Source of the DNA: Brettanomyces bruxellensis
Lineage: Eukaryota > Ascomycota > Pichiomycetes > Pichiales > Pichiaceae
Length of the DNA stretch: 64,000 bases
Assembly (NCBI RefSeq): GCF_011074885.1
Contig: NC_054690.1
Span: forward strand, 2,485,001-2,549,000
Direction of reading: 5' to 3'
Translations under genes and position numbers: made by a program
Shown: positions 49,827 to 60,258 of the stretch, one piece after another
Position numbering within the stretch: the first letter of the stretch is position 1
How the letters are laid out: the number at the start of each line of letters is the position of its first letter
Notes under the pieces: model-generated
Seen by the model: only the letters and a program-made list of their open reading frames with translations
What the model was told of the DNA's origin: nothing
Database searches by the model: none

Positions 49827-52067
49827 CTACTTTTCATGCAATGGTATTGATCCCATAGAAAGCCTTCTTCTTGTTAAAATGGTGGACTTCTCTAGCTTAA
49901 GATCAAAAGCCGGCTCTGAGGCCTTCGTAACATACGGGGTCGGCTTACGTGTAAATTTAGTGACACGAGGCACCTGAATTGACCCTTCTATCTGTTTCGG
50001 ATATGGACTTTTTTCATACTCCTTAGCAGATTTAACACATAAAAGGGTATTCCGCAAATTTGCAGTGACTGGGGCCTTACTTCGTTGAAGCTTGAAGGAA
50101 ACTGATGATCGTCTGCGCGTTCCTTTTTCGTCGTCTCGAATCTCTGCTCCAACAATCTGTACTTCCGGTGCTGACTCTGGAAAGCTAACAGGAGAGCAAG
50201 AACAACATGAAGATGAAGAAGAGGAAGAAAACGAGGATTCCGATTTGAAAGAAGCCCGGGTTGATGAAGATTGCCTGACCATAATTTCTGGCGGAGCTGC
50301 TGTACGGTTTGGTGATGTAAGAGAAGCAGTGCTGTCATTGGTTTCAATACTTCTTTCATCAACATCATCAACATCATCAACATCATCAACATCATCAACA
50401 TCATCAACATCATCAACATCATCAACATCATCAACATCATCAACATCATCTTCTTCCTTTTCACAAGCATCATTATGATTATCATCCCTAACATTACTCA
50501 TATGATCATTGGCAGCGTCACTTGAATCTAGAGATGAAAAAGAACCCATAGAAGATGAACTAGAATTCTTGTCGAGGTGTATCTGCATAACACTGAGGGT
50601 ATCCACAGTAGGATTATCGGCTTTATGTGGTATAAATGGAGTATGCACCCGGGCTTCTGGCCATTTGGAAGCCTTTACACTTTGCTTCGAGCGTTGAATC
50701 GTTGTACCAGTATCAAACACGATTCGGATAGCTTCAGCCCTTGGTGTAGAAATAAGCTGCTGGTCGGCGACACCAAAATAATCTTCGACATTATTCTCGG
50801 TCACCAAGTTATTTGTGAATTTCGAGTACAAATCCTTGTCAAATGTAGTAGTATCAGGAGCATCTGCAGCCGCAATTGACTTCTTTTTCATAAGAACATC
50901 TTCGTAACCTTTATTTAACCATGGATCCCTAAGAAGATCCTCAATAGAATAACGCTTTTCAGGATCAACCGTAAGAAGATTCGAAATCAAGTTTTTGCAT
51001 TCCTGACTAACTTCATCAAACCAGGGACTCAAAAATTTGTAATCACCGCGAGAAACTTTACGACTAATATCTTTTGAATTTCCAGAGTTAGAGTAAAATG
51101 GAGGAAACCCAACAACGAGCGTGTACAAAACACATCCAATAGCCCAGAGATCAACTTTCTTTGTGTAACCGAGCCTTAAATGTTGCTCTGGACTGGTGTA
51201 ACCAACTGTCCCACAAGGAGTTTGAGCTCTAGTTTGGTCATCAACCAAAACAGTCGATAACCCGAAATCAGCCACTTTTACAACACCAATTCCGGCCGAC
51301 CCATAACCTCGAACAAAACGGCCCTCATCAATTTTTTTATTATCATCTGACTTACGACGAGCCTTGATTTGTTGCTCTTTTGGTCTTTTTAGCAACTTTA
51401 CTGGCATAAATAAGAGATTTTCTGGCTTGATATCTCTGTGAACCACCCCATTATCGTGCAGATACTTGACTGCATTTGCAACCTGCCTTATGATGTGTCT
51501 CGCCAAATCCTCACTAAAATATGTATACTTAATAATCTGATTGAAAATCTCACCACCAGCAACATACTCCATATAAAGAAAACAATACCGTGACTTCTGG
51601 GTGTTCTGATAACCATACAATCGAACAATATTCTTGTGACGAAGTCTTCGCATAATTGCAATCTCCTTCATTGCGGAATTTATTTGCGAAGCTCCCATGC
51701 CCTTTTTATCCATAATCTTGATTGCAATATAGGCATCACAAGCCGTATCTAGCACTTTAAAGACTTTCGAAAACGCGCCCTCTCCAATTTTTTGGATGAT
51801 CTGGTACCGTTCAGGGAGTTCCGTATAATACTTGCTAAACTTACCATGTGAATTCTTCCCAGTGCATCTATTGCGATTCTCTCTTTTATCAAGACTTGGA
51901 TTGCTACCACTCAAAATTCCCTTACAGGTAACTTTTGAATCATTCGACACGGAATCACAGCATGAATCCATGCTTCCGTTAGCATTTTCAACATGATAAA
52001 CAACTCCGGTATCATATCCAGTTGGCGTGTGAGCAACCATTGGCTTTTTGTGAACATCCAAAAACAT
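49827..52067 (-). CDS. RCK2: Rck2/Srk1-type MAPKAP-like protein kinase
   Basis: Rck2 is a CaMK-group kinase phosphorylated by Hog1 under osmotic stress; it represses translation elongation. The start is taken at 52067 (MFLDVHKKPMVAHTPTG), giving 746 residues. A frame continues 34 residues upstream to another ATG at 52169, but that extension is hydrophobic and unlike a kinase. Kinase hallmarks: GEGAFSKVF, AIKIMDK, HRDIKPENLL, DFGLS, TPCGTVGYTSPEQ and DLWAIGCVLYT. An insert of about 30 residues precedes the DFG motif, as in Rck1/2. The C-terminal tail is Ser-rich and carries a (Val-Asp-Asp)n tract coded by a 9-bp repeat. Rck2 versus Rck1 is not separable here. Confidence 0.85.
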   Translation of the reverse strand: MFLDVHKKPMVAHTPTGYDTGVVYHVENANGSMDSCCDSVSNDSKVTCKGILSGSNPSLDKRENRNRCTGKNSHGKFSKYYTELPERYQIIQKIGEGAFSKVFKVLDTACDAYIAIKIMDKKGMGASQINSAMKEIAIMRRLRHKNIVRLYGYQNTQKSRYCFLYMEYVAGGEIFNQIIKYTYFSEDLARHIIRQVANAVKYLHDNGVVHRDIKPENLLFMPVKLLKRPKEQQIKARRKSDDNKKIDEGRFVRGYGSAGIGVVKVADFGLSTVLVDDQTRAQTPCGTVGYTSPEQHLRLGYTKKVDLWAIGCVLYTLVVGFPPFYSNSGNSKDISRKVSRGDYKFLSPWFDEVSQECKNLISNLLTVDPEKRYSIEDLLRDPWLNKGYEDVLMKKKSIAAADAPDTTTFDKDLYSKFTNNLVTENNVEDYFGVADQQLISTPRAEAIRIVFDTGTTIQRSKQSVKASKWPEARVHTPFIPHKADNPTVDTLSVMQIHLDKNSSSSSMGSFSSLDSSDAANDHMSNVRDDNHNDACEKEEDDVDDVDDVDDVDDVDDVDDVDDVDDVDDVDERSIETNDSTASLTSPNRTAAPPEIMVRQSSSTRASFKSESSFSSSSSSSCCSCSPVSFPESAPEVQIVGAEIRDDEKGTRRRSSVSFKLQRSKAPVTANLRNTLLCVKSAKEYEKSPYPKQIEGSIQVPRVTKFTRKPTPYVTKASEPAFDLKLEKSTILTRRRLSMGSIPLHEK
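50356..50450 (+). repeat. 9-bp tandem repeat (atcatcaac)n inside the kinase gene
   Basis: About ten perfect copies of a 9-bp unit built from ATC/AAC triplets are present. On the minus coding strand it encodes repeated Val-Asp-Asp. All three frames and the opposite strand stay open through it, which creates false ORFs. Copy number is likely variable between strains. Confidence 0.9.
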
Positions 52068-53645
52068 TGAAAAAAAAGTAGGAGAACGGAAATGCTTTCG
52101 GAAATGAAAACAAATACTGATCAATGCTGAGAAAGGAATGCACAGACGAAACCAGTGCAAAATGCACAAAATATAAGGAACAACAAATTAATATGGATTG
52201 AACAAAACGTACCTTCCTCTTAATACAATGGTAGATCAAATAAATGAAACACAGTGGAAGACAAACCTGAAACTATGCTTAAAAAAATATGAAGCGTTCG
52301 ATTCGAGAAACCGTACCTGGTTATCAAAGCTTGTTGTCTATTGGAGACAGATGCTGTTGTCAAATTAAGGGAAGCCCCTTTGTGGGTTCTAAAAGTTAGA
52401 TGAAATATGGAATTAAAGAGAAAGAATCGAAAATATAATAGTTTAGATAATATGTAAATAAACGATACCTGAATATATCTATATATATATATGCAAATGT
52501 AATAGCGCTCAAATATTTTGGGATTCAAAAGGAGGGGAATAATGGGACGCGGGCTACACAGCACAGGAGAAAAAGAAAAATGCGAAACAGAGCCAGCCAA
52601 ACGCTCCAAAATGTTGGTATTGATTAGTGCAAATAAAATAAATAAAATAAAAATTATCAACTTTAAACTTACCGATTTGTCGATAAACTGAAAGAAAAAA
52701 AAATTACGACCAGGTTACATACATACATGTGCCATAGACGTATGCGCGGAATACTTGTACAATGCAAAAAAAATTACAGAAACTCCTAATCAAAGGTGGT
52801 CTGGGATTATGTGTGTTGGAAACAAATTGATAACTGGTCAAAATATTTTAGCAAAAATGAACTACGACTACACACCACTACCTTTTCCATTTGGAATTAA
52901 CTGTGATCATTCTATGGAATATGTGTAAAAGTCTGCTTTATGTATACTTCTTTTCAAAAGAAAAGCGCTAAATTAATACAACTATTACAACATTTTTTCC
53001 GTTTCTGCCGCGCCTCGTCCGGACGTAAGCAGCAACATCGATCACACCTTCTCACCCACTCATTTCTATACCAGGGTAGCTTTTCAAAAAAGGTGTAAAT
53101 ATGTATCACCCTACTATCATCGTACTATTTTTTTTTTCCGAATTAATGATTGATTGCTGTGCTTTTCTTTTTCGCTTTTACCTTTTCTATTTATTTATTT
53201 TCTTTCAAATTCTTTGCTTTGTTATTGTATATATGCTACATTATGTTGATAAGTGGCGTTTAGTGTTTGTATTCCTTTCTGAGTAAAGTCCAGTAGGTTG
53301 CGTACTCATCTGCCCTCGAAACCCAGCAATTGGCAAATATATCCTCATACTGCTTAAATTAACTTTCCAGAAGAACCAAAATTCAAACTTTTTGCTTGAT
53401 CTATTAATTTAATTTTTTTTATTGATTCAACGTTAAGGAAAACTAAGATTTCCCCTTCCAGCTAATTTCTAGTTCTTTTCAGTTGATCTGACAAGCATTT
53501 TTTTGACCCACTTCATATGACGTCATCCGGCAATTGGGTTCTTCCCATATCGGCCATTTCCATTTGTCCCCGGTGCTAAAAAAACGTAAAATAAATGTCA
53601 ACCCCGAAAAAAAAAGATATTTTTAGCGAAGTACCGATGTGCAAA
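52068..53645. other. Long leader/promoter region of the RCK2-type gene
   Basis: This 1.6-kb stretch has only short unsupported frames, many poly-T and poly-A runs, and at 52667-52672 (minus strand) a GTAAGT that could be a 5'-leader intron donor. I could not find a convincing TACTAAC partner. No RNA gene is seen. Confidence 0.4.
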
Positions 53646-54662
53646 TTATATCGACGCGTCGGAAAGCATTCCAAAATCAAACCGATGAATGTAACCATAA
53701 CTATCTGCGAATACTCCTTTGTCAAAGTCTTGCCGATAGCTGATATGGTTGATGACGGATTTTTTTCTGGAATCAGTCTTATTACTTGTGACATACTCTC
53801 TTTTTAGGAGTCCGCTTTTTCCGCTCAAAAGCAAAATACGACTATCATTTGAACCACTTCCTATGAGGATGTCATGATCGGTTCCAACTGTTACAAAATC
53901 CGTTTTGTACCTTTCATGATTTTCGGTACTCATCCTTCGATACTCGTTTACAACTTCCCGCCCAGCGGTTTCCACATCCAATTGTATAATTCTAGTGCAT
54001 TCTGGCTCATTGGTCATAATAAATAATCCTGGGTCTTGAGATGTGTCGAATTTGTTTTGATTTATTGAAATTTGATCCACACTTAAGGTATCTTCGCCCA
54101 AAATATAACCCATATCAAGCTGAAGCATCTTTTCATTACGAAAATCATAGCAGTTGACAAATCCACGACCTGTGCCGGCAATTAAATTATGTCTGTTCGA
54201 CTCCGAAGAAAGATAAGTTATCTCACCTACTTTATTATCAATTGGAAGGATCAAGGCCGCATTGCGATTTTGCATTCTGATATCGAACACATTTATGCTT
54301 TTTGAGCAACCTGCATATATAATGTTTTCTTTCCCACTTATGCAATTCACAGGGTCAGCACTATTCATACCTTGTAGCATGGCTTTATGTTCAAGATCCC
54401 AATGTTGAACAGTGCACTGATAGCAACAAAAGAAATCACCTTCATTTGTGTTATCGAATATAATATCATTTATATGAAAGACAGTTTCTATTGGGATACT
54501 TAGTAGAACAGTTATTGGTTGGGTTTCACCTTCATCATTAAGCGAACTCAAACAAACATTGTAATCGCCAACAGCAGAAGTGAGTACGAAGTTACCAGCA
54601 TTCGATTGGGTTAGATGTGTGATAGTAGAATTATGAACCTTCTGCGAAATATCGTTCCTCAT
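53646..54662 (-). CDS. WD40-like beta-propeller protein, family not recognised
   Basis: This encodes 338 residues with weak WD-type repeats: TITHLTQSNAGNFVLTSAVGDY near 14, a repeat ending VQHWDLEHKAM near 85, KSINVFDIRMQNRN near 120, and GRGFVNCYDFRNEKM near 165. The last blade is HISYRQDFDKGVFADSYGYIHRFDF. Repeats are degenerate, and no accessory domain or signal is visible. It could be a scaffold subunit of a complex, but I do not recognise an orthologue. It lies divergent to MRPL33. Confidence 0.6.
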   Translation of the reverse strand: MRNDISQKVHNSTITHLTQSNAGNFVLTSAVGDYNVCLSSLNDEGETQPITVLLSIPIETVFHINDIIFDNTNEGDFFCCYQCTVQHWDLEHKAMLQGMNSADPVNCISGKENIIYAGCSKSINVFDIRMQNRNAALILPIDNKVGEITYLSSESNRHNLIAGTGRGFVNCYDFRNEKMLQLDMGYILGEDTLSVDQISINQNKFDTSQDPGLFIMTNEPECTRIIQLDVETAGREVVNEYRRMSTENHERYKTDFVTVGTDHDILIGSGSNDSRILLLSGKSGLLKREYVTSNKTDSRKKSVINHISYRQDFDKGVFADSYGYIHRFDFGMLSDASI

Positions 54663-54955
54663 AAACCGTGTGTGTGAACCGTATATAAGCTTATTGCTAA
54701 AGAAGAGGCATTTGGATGGTAAGAGAAGAAGTTTTTAAAGAAAAGTCGATCGACTAAATAAAGAGACGCTTATTCTTCCCCTCTCTTCACAATTTTATTT
54801 TTCTTCCTCTTTTTTATTTTTTTTTTTTTGGAACCCTCGATATCGAAGAGAGGAAGTAGCATATTCCAAGGAAAGTTGGTTAGCGCAACTATGTATGTTA
54901 TCTAATTTTAATGCCGACACAATTAATAACTTAGAAGGCAACAACGAACACTAAA

Positions 54956-55228
54956 ATGTCTTCAGTGATTCCGAAGTATTTTAAAGTGACGCAAATAAAG
55001 TCCACAATAGCTCTTCCTCTCAAAAAGAAGAATGCAATGAAGACATTAGGCTTAACCAGACGACTGCAAACAGTTTATCACAAGATTACACCTCAGGAAG
55101 CTGGACAGATAGCGATAGTTAAAGAACTTGTAAAAGTTGAGCTTAGTCCGATAAAGAAATCTCGCCGAAAGATGAGGATGGAACGAAAGTCAGACCCTGG
55201 CTTTACGATTATCAGCAAAGCACGCTAA
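54956..55228 (+). CDS. MRPL33: Mitochondrial ribosomal protein uL30m
   Basis: The 90-residue protein has the L30 fold signature: KYFKVTQIKSTIALPLKKKN, then the TLGLTRRLQTVYHKITPQEAG segment common to bacterial L30 and yeast Mrpl33. A basic C-terminal tail follows. It is a subunit of the large mitochondrial ribosomal particle. The N-terminus has no separate presequence, as in the yeast protein of about 86 residues. Confidence 0.9.
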   Translation: MSSVIPKYFKVTQIKSTIALPLKKKNAMKTLGLTRRLQTVYHKITPQEAGQIAIVKELVKVELSPIKKSRRKMRMERKSDPGFTIISKAR

Positions 55229-55613
55229 ATTACATACAGAGGAGAACATGTATATACTATTTAAGAATAAACACAATACTATTAAAGGCCCAGTAAAATT
55301 GTATACATAAATGAAGATGAGGTCTGAAGCTTAATCTCCACCAAAAGTCCAAGAAAAATAAAGCTTAACAAAACTTATCGACAAATACGGAATTTAGCAC
55401 ATAATGAATCACATGAAGAGTGCCGAAATTTATCATCAATTTCTTGCTATTTTATCGCTACCTAAATGTCAAAGTTCTTTACCATTCGAGTGAATGTAGC
55501 ACAGTTGTAAGCCTTAATAAAGATGCAAAAGGAAATATTGGTAACATATTCGGTTGGTATCAACGCTTTGAGATTGCGGCATCTTTTTATTCATTTACTA
55601 TTATTCTTTTTTT
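55229..55613. other. Convergent intergenic region
   Basis: Only AT-rich sequence is seen between MRPL33 and the unrecognised gene at 55614. Short frames here are not supported. Confidence 0.4.
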
Positions 55614-56795
55614 TTAATTTGGACCCAGCATTCTAAATTTCTTCGCTGATGGCGTACTGAAACGACCAACAACATCTGCATTTTGACCATTAGCGTTGGA
55701 ATAATCGTCTGTGCGAAGGACCTTCTGCAAATCTGCTTCATTGATACTGACAGGTTGTTTTCTTCTGGATTTTGTTGTTGGTGTTTGAGTGCAACTTATA
55801 TTCGCATAAGACTGTGAACCCAGAGAATTGTCACTTGAGACCAAGGAATCATCTACCATTTTTAATATAGCTTTTGCCGATATTGTCATGGAGTTGTCAA
55901 TACGTTCGTGATTGTAGAGGTAATTATGCTTTGAATGTGAAATTGATAAACCTTTGCGCGGAGCTTTGATATCCACTGCCTTTAGACGCTTCGTTGCCAA
56001 TGGTGATTCTGATTCCAGATTAGACGAGATTGAGATATTAGAAGTTGAAAAAGACGCCATATTTTTGTTAAAGTTAAGGTTGCTCATCGTGTTAGATATA
56101 TTCATACTGCTTGATTCCATGACTGAAAAAGATCTCTTACTTCCAAGTGTGCTCTCCTGATCTTCCTGAAACGAAGAATCCTCCACTTTATGCTCATAAC
56201 TTCCTAGTACTGTGATTTCGATTAGATGCTTTCCAAAACCTAATATGCAATTACTATTTTTAGTGGAAGCAAATATTCTATCTATTGGATCAACCAATTT
56301 CTTGTGGGGTGATTTCCATTCATTTTTCGTTAAATCGGTACGGTTATTCTTGTGCTTGCCATCACTGCTACTTTCTTGAGTATTTATTTCAGCATAGTGA
56401 TAATTTTCTTTAAGTGGTTGCTTATATTTTCGTATAGAGTTTCTGGCAAACCGAACTTCGGAGATCAAATTCACTGCACGCTCCTTGGTCATTGACGGAG
56501 GTAATGTCTGTCTATGTAGAAGTGCTATGAACGGGAAAAGCTTGTCATCGATATTTTTGAACATTTTTGGAAATCGATAGGATGGTTTCTCTTTTAATAT
56601 AGAAGTTTTTGGCTCGAGATCGGTTTGGGAAGATTGTCCCATGTTCTCCTTCCCTATAGTTCTTCTCTCTTCGTGTAAGCTTTCTTTTAAAAGTGTATGC
56701 CCACTGACATTTGGGATGGAAAAAGATTTCTTCACAGTAAGATTTTTTCTATGGTTTGATCGAAGACTAAGGTTATTGGAGATATCCTTTAGCAT
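55614..56795 (-). CDS. Unrecognised Ser-rich protein
   Basis: This 393-residue protein was not recognised. It is rich in Ser/Asn/Lys with several S/T-P sites (SPLATKRLKA, TPTTKSRRK, STPSAKKFRML) suited to CDK phosphorylation and basic clusters that could be nuclear localisation signals. A helical stretch LFPFIALLHRQTLPPSMTKE, with ERAVNLISEVRFARNSIRKYK following (about 85-125), is the most ordered part. No membrane segment is seen. The composition suggests a nuclear, cell-cycle-regulated protein, which is inference. Confidence 0.65.
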   Translation of the reverse strand: MLKDISNNLSLRSNHRKNLTVKKSFSIPNVSGHTLLKESLHEERRTIGKENMGQSSQTDLEPKTSILKEKPSYRFPKMFKNIDDKLFPFIALLHRQTLPPSMTKERAVNLISEVRFARNSIRKYKQPLKENYHYAEINTQESSSDGKHKNNRTDLTKNEWKSPHKKLVDPIDRIFASTKNSNCILGFGKHLIEITVLGSYEHKVEDSSFQEDQESTLGSKRSFSVMESSSMNISNTMSNLNFNKNMASFSTSNISISSNLESESPLATKRLKAVDIKAPRKGLSISHSKHNYLYNHERIDNSMTISAKAILKMVDDSLVSSDNSLGSQSYANISCTQTPTTKSRRKQPVSINEADLQKVLRTDDYSNANGQNADVVGRFSTPSAKKFRMLGPN

Positions 56796-57362
56796 ATTAT
56801 TAAACTGTACTGCAATATTTGTATTATGATACTTGTATATTATCTTGAATGAAACAAGTAATAACTGCTAACGTACAAGTAATTGGTACTTGTAAGAAAA
56901 AAAGGCTACCAGGGATGGTTTTTTATTTCCTTTCAAAGAGTAATAATATTTGATTTCACCGATCAGGGAGTTTCCTATTCCCTTTTGCTTTTTCCGGTTG
57001 AGTGAAAAAACCAAATAATTAAACAGCATGTCGTATTTATACTTTGCCTGATATGGCTAAATAGGCTGTTCTGATAATAGTAAGAGTGGGGGAACACAAA
57101 AAAAAAGTGCACGCTCAACAGTCGATCGACGCATGAACTTTTAAAGTCGACGTACTCACAAAATTTAAAAATTCGTGGGAAAATTGAAAAAAAGAAATAA
57201 ATCACTTGACAAATGACATCGAAGGAAAAAATGATAGAGTGAACGTTCTGGTGATTATTACTGTCAAAATTCCTCCTGGTCATATAGGCATATCCAGAGA
57301 AAATTTACAATATCACACTACGCAAAGCTTTATTTGCATATAGTAGGTGCAAATTGTATAAG
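56796..57362. other. Divergent promoter region
   Basis: The region lies between the unrecognised gene and NAM9. Poly-A/T runs and a purine-rich patch (about 57170-57240) occur, with no gene or RNA feature supported. Confidence 0.4.
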
Positions 57363-58730
57363 ATGACCCGTGGACACAATATTTATTCTCTTGTTCGTGG
57401 ACGCATTCGTACATCCATGAACAAGAATAATCTTTTCAACCTGTATAAGAAATCTAAACCGTTTTTTAAAAATTTGACATTGTATCAGCAGAAATGGGTG
57501 TCAAAGCAGGAGACACGGGCGTATCATGGCGAAGAAATAAGAGAGGGTAGATGGCAAACTTTATTCAGAAAGAAATTGGACGGTGTTGCTCAATTAGATG
57601 CATCTTTGAAAGGTAATGTTAAACCCACACCAATGGTTCTCCAGACATATGCACCTTTGGAAAAAAGATTAGACTTTGCAATTTTCAGGTCTATGTTTGC
57701 ATCATCTGTACGTCAGGCGAAGGCCTTTATATTGGGTGGATATGTTAAAGTGAATGATGTCACTGTTAAACATCCTGGCTTCATTTTAAAGCCAGGTGAT
57801 ATTTTTTCTGTCGACCCGGACAAAGTAATGGAAGCCATGGGGAAAAAGAAGCCAAGCTTGAAAGAAGCATATAAAATTGACAAATTCCAAGTGATACAAT
57901 GGCAAAAGTTTGTGGAAAAGGCCAAAAACGATCCAAGAAGAGTTTGGAAACTGCAACAGGATAAGCACAACAAACGTTCTATTCTATACAAGAACAAAGA
58001 GGTTCCAGGACAATCACCAGAGGAATCTACTGATATCAAGAAGAGACTCGAAGGATTACAGGAGTTGAAATTAAAGAAGATGAAAACTGTTCAACGTAGT
58101 GTGAGCAGAAAATCGATATTAAAAGACATCTATCGAACTGCCAAGAAGACATTTGATGAGAAGAAAGATGTGACCGCCGATGTCTTTGTATCTCAGTTTG
58201 GGAAAGAGCTTTCTGGAAAATGCTTTCAAGTTTATGAACTAGTTGCAAATCAAAGCAAAATAATGGAATTGAAGGCTAAACCGGCAGAAGAAGAATTATC
58301 AAAAATTGTTCCTTCTTATAAGGATGGTAAGGCTATAGGCGAGTCCTATGATGATTCACGTTCTAAGAAGATTAGACAGCTTTTATCCGAGTTGAACACT
58401 AAATACTTGGATAAGATCAGGGATGATTTTACAAACAAGCCAATGTCCGAGGATGAGCTTGTGAAGATGTGGGTCGCATCACTGAAGAAACATCCTAAGA
58501 TCCCTGAATTGACAGAAGTTGAAGAGAAAGGCTCTTATTATCTGAACCTTCCTTGGCAACGTGGTATGTATGGATTAAAGGATCCATCAAAGCCATACTT
58601 TACACCTTGGACACCAAGACAATTTCTTGCACCATTTGCAATTCTTCCTAAACATATAGAAATATCATTTGAGACATGTCATGCGGTCTACTTGAAGATC
58701 CTGTTGCAAGACCGGGTGAGTCCGAGGTGA
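57363..58730 (+). CDS. NAM9: Mitochondrial ribosomal protein uS4m (Nam9), C-terminus frame-shifted
   Basis: Nam9 is the mitochondrial S4 protein of the small ribosomal subunit. The first ATG is at 57363 ([15 protein letters not shown]), giving 455 residues as read. The S4 RNA-binding module is near 110-165 ([20 protein letters not shown], then [23 protein letters not shown]). The open frame ends ...[16 protein letters not shown], but the -1 frame from the same point reads on as [15 protein letters not shown], the conserved yeast Nam9 end, and stops at 58795. So one base is missing near 58690-58697, as an assembly error or a real mutation. Other yeast Nam9 proteins (about 486 residues) keep that tail. 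Confidence 0.9.
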   Translation: MTRGHNIYSLVRGRIRTSMNKNNLFNLYKKSKPFFKNLTLYQQKWVSKQETRAYHGEEIREGRWQTLFRKKLDGVAQLDASLKGNVKPTPMVLQTYAPLEKRLDFAIFRSMFASSVRQAKAFILGGYVKVNDVTVKHPGFILKPGDIFSVDPDKVMEAMGKKKPSLKEAYKIDKFQVIQWQKFVEKAKNDPRRVWKLQQDKHNKRSILYKNKEVPGQSPEESTDIKKRLEGLQELKLKKMKTVQRSVSRKSILKDIYRTAKKTFDEKKDVTADVFVSQFGKELSGKCFQVYELVANQSKIMELKAKPAEEELSKIVPSYKDGKAIGESYDDSRSKKIRQLLSELNTKYLDKIRDDFTNKPMSEDELVKMWVASLKKHPKIPELTEVEEKGSYYLNLPWQRGMYGLKDPSKPYFTPWTPRQFLAPFAILPKHIEISFETCHAVYLKILLQDRVSPR

Positions 58731-58795
58731 TATCTCCATTCGATAGTGATATTCATCAAAGAGCGTACATGTACTACGTGAAGAAGGGAATGTGA

Positions 58796-59260
58796 ATACC
58801 TGAGCTATTCGCTCAGTTTGATATGCTCAGCTTGTAAATAATTATATGGGCGCATACCAGTATAAATAGGTAATAATAGAAGACAATTATAGTAAACAAA
58901 CATATTGTAACAAACAGGTCTACTGGCGTTGAAATCAAAGTGGACAATCATGTCAACAATGCCACTACCAAAGTAATAAAAAAAATAGAAAATCGTGTAC
59001 ACAAGCTAAGGCTGTATACACTACAAAAAAATACAAAGATACAATTACAAGCTTGATGAAACAAGATCAGAGGGTAAACGATATAATGTTAATCTAAAGA
59101 ACACAATTAGGGTTGCAAACAGCTGTAATTATTCATTACCATACCGGTATATTTTTCTGTACTTTTTTTTTTTTTTACCTGGCATGTTCTTCTTCTATTT
59201 ACATCATATAAGCTGTTGGTGAATATATATATGTTGGGTTTTTGATCGGGAGATCAATTG
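58796..59260. other. Intergenic region NAM9-MTQ1
   Basis: AT-rich, with a T run near 59164-59176. No supported gene or RNA. Confidence 0.4.
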
Positions 59261-60103
59261 ATGAATTCAAGCTTACTGAATGCTCTCCTAAAGGTACTAC
59301 CGAGAACCCAGGCTAAAAGAGAACTCCGATGGATTAAAAACGAACTTCCAGAGGAAAAATGGGAACACGCAGTTGACCAAAGATCACATTTGGTTCCATT
59401 GCAATATATTTTAGGCAACACACCGTTTGGAAAACTGACTATCAAATGTGCATCTGGGGTTCTTATTCCCAGATGGGAAACAGAGGAATGGTGCATGGAA
59501 ATGAAAAAATCTATAGGAGCTAGCTTGTCTGGTAAGAATATTCTCGACTATTGCACTGGAACGGGATGCATAGCTTTAAGTATTGCTACTGATTCTCAAA
59601 TGAGACCTGCAAATGTTATCGGGACAGATATAAGCAATGCAGCACTTTCTTTGGCCGAGGAAAATAAATCGGCGTGTCAGCCAGTACTTTCAAGACTAGG
59701 TTGCAATATTGCTTTCGAAAGATGCGATCTTCGGAAACTTGAAATACCGAAATCTGCGGATGGATTTGATTTTTTGGTGTCCAACCCACCATATATTCCT
59801 AAGGGTAAGATGTCTGTTGAATGTGGCGTTGAATGTTCCGTCTTGAAATATGAACCACGGATAGCTCTTGTTGGAAATCTTGAGTTTTACCACTACTTAA
59901 CTGCTTTGTTACCAAAGATAGGTGCCCGAGGATTTATATTTGAAGTTGGCTACAAACAGCAGGCTGAAGCAACAAGAAGATACCTACCAAACACATGGAA
60001 ATGTGGTATAAGATATGATAGTGCGGGAACCATACGTAACGTGATTGGCTGGTGCGATCCCGAATTTGATGCCTTAAATGGTATGGTTCGGGAAATTCTT
60101 TAA
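59261..60103 (+). CDS. MTQ1: HemK-type protein glutamine N5-methyltransferase
   Basis: Mtq1 methylates the GGQ glutamine of mitochondrial release factor Mrf1. The start is the ATG at 59261, giving 280 residues. A PrmC/HemK N-terminal helical domain is followed by LQYILGNTPFGKLTI and LIPRWETEEW. The SAM motif LDYCTGTGCIALSIA lies near 97-111. The catalytic SNPPYIP is at about 173-179. It matches HemK proteins along its length. No membrane span is visible; a mitochondrial role follows from the yeast orthologue (314 residues). Confidence 0.88.
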   Translation: MNSSLLNALLKVLPRTQAKRELRWIKNELPEEKWEHAVDQRSHLVPLQYILGNTPFGKLTIKCASGVLIPRWETEEWCMEMKKSIGASLSGKNILDYCTGTGCIALSIATDSQMRPANVIGTDISNAALSLAEENKSACQPVLSRLGCNIAFERCDLRKLEIPKSADGFDFLVSNPPYIPKGKMSVECGVECSVLKYEPRIALVGNLEFYHYLTALLPKIGARGFIFEVGYKQQAEATRRYLPNTWKCGIRYDSAGTIRNVIGWCDPEFDALNGMVREIL

Positions 60104-60258
60104 TATATTCGTTCATTTCGTGCTACTGCATTTTGGTCATTTTATAAAAATGTTCACAGATAGCAAACCAATACAAGCTTTTTTATGGTTTCAGTATTAA
60201 CAAATTTTCAGTGCTAGCAGCTAATGCCAACACAGTACATGTCAACATATTTACAAAT

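Noticed and set aside
50092..50478. Plus-strand frame with Ser-Thr-Ser repeats
   Set aside because: Created by the 9-bp repeat being open in every frame; the minus-strand kinase is the real gene.
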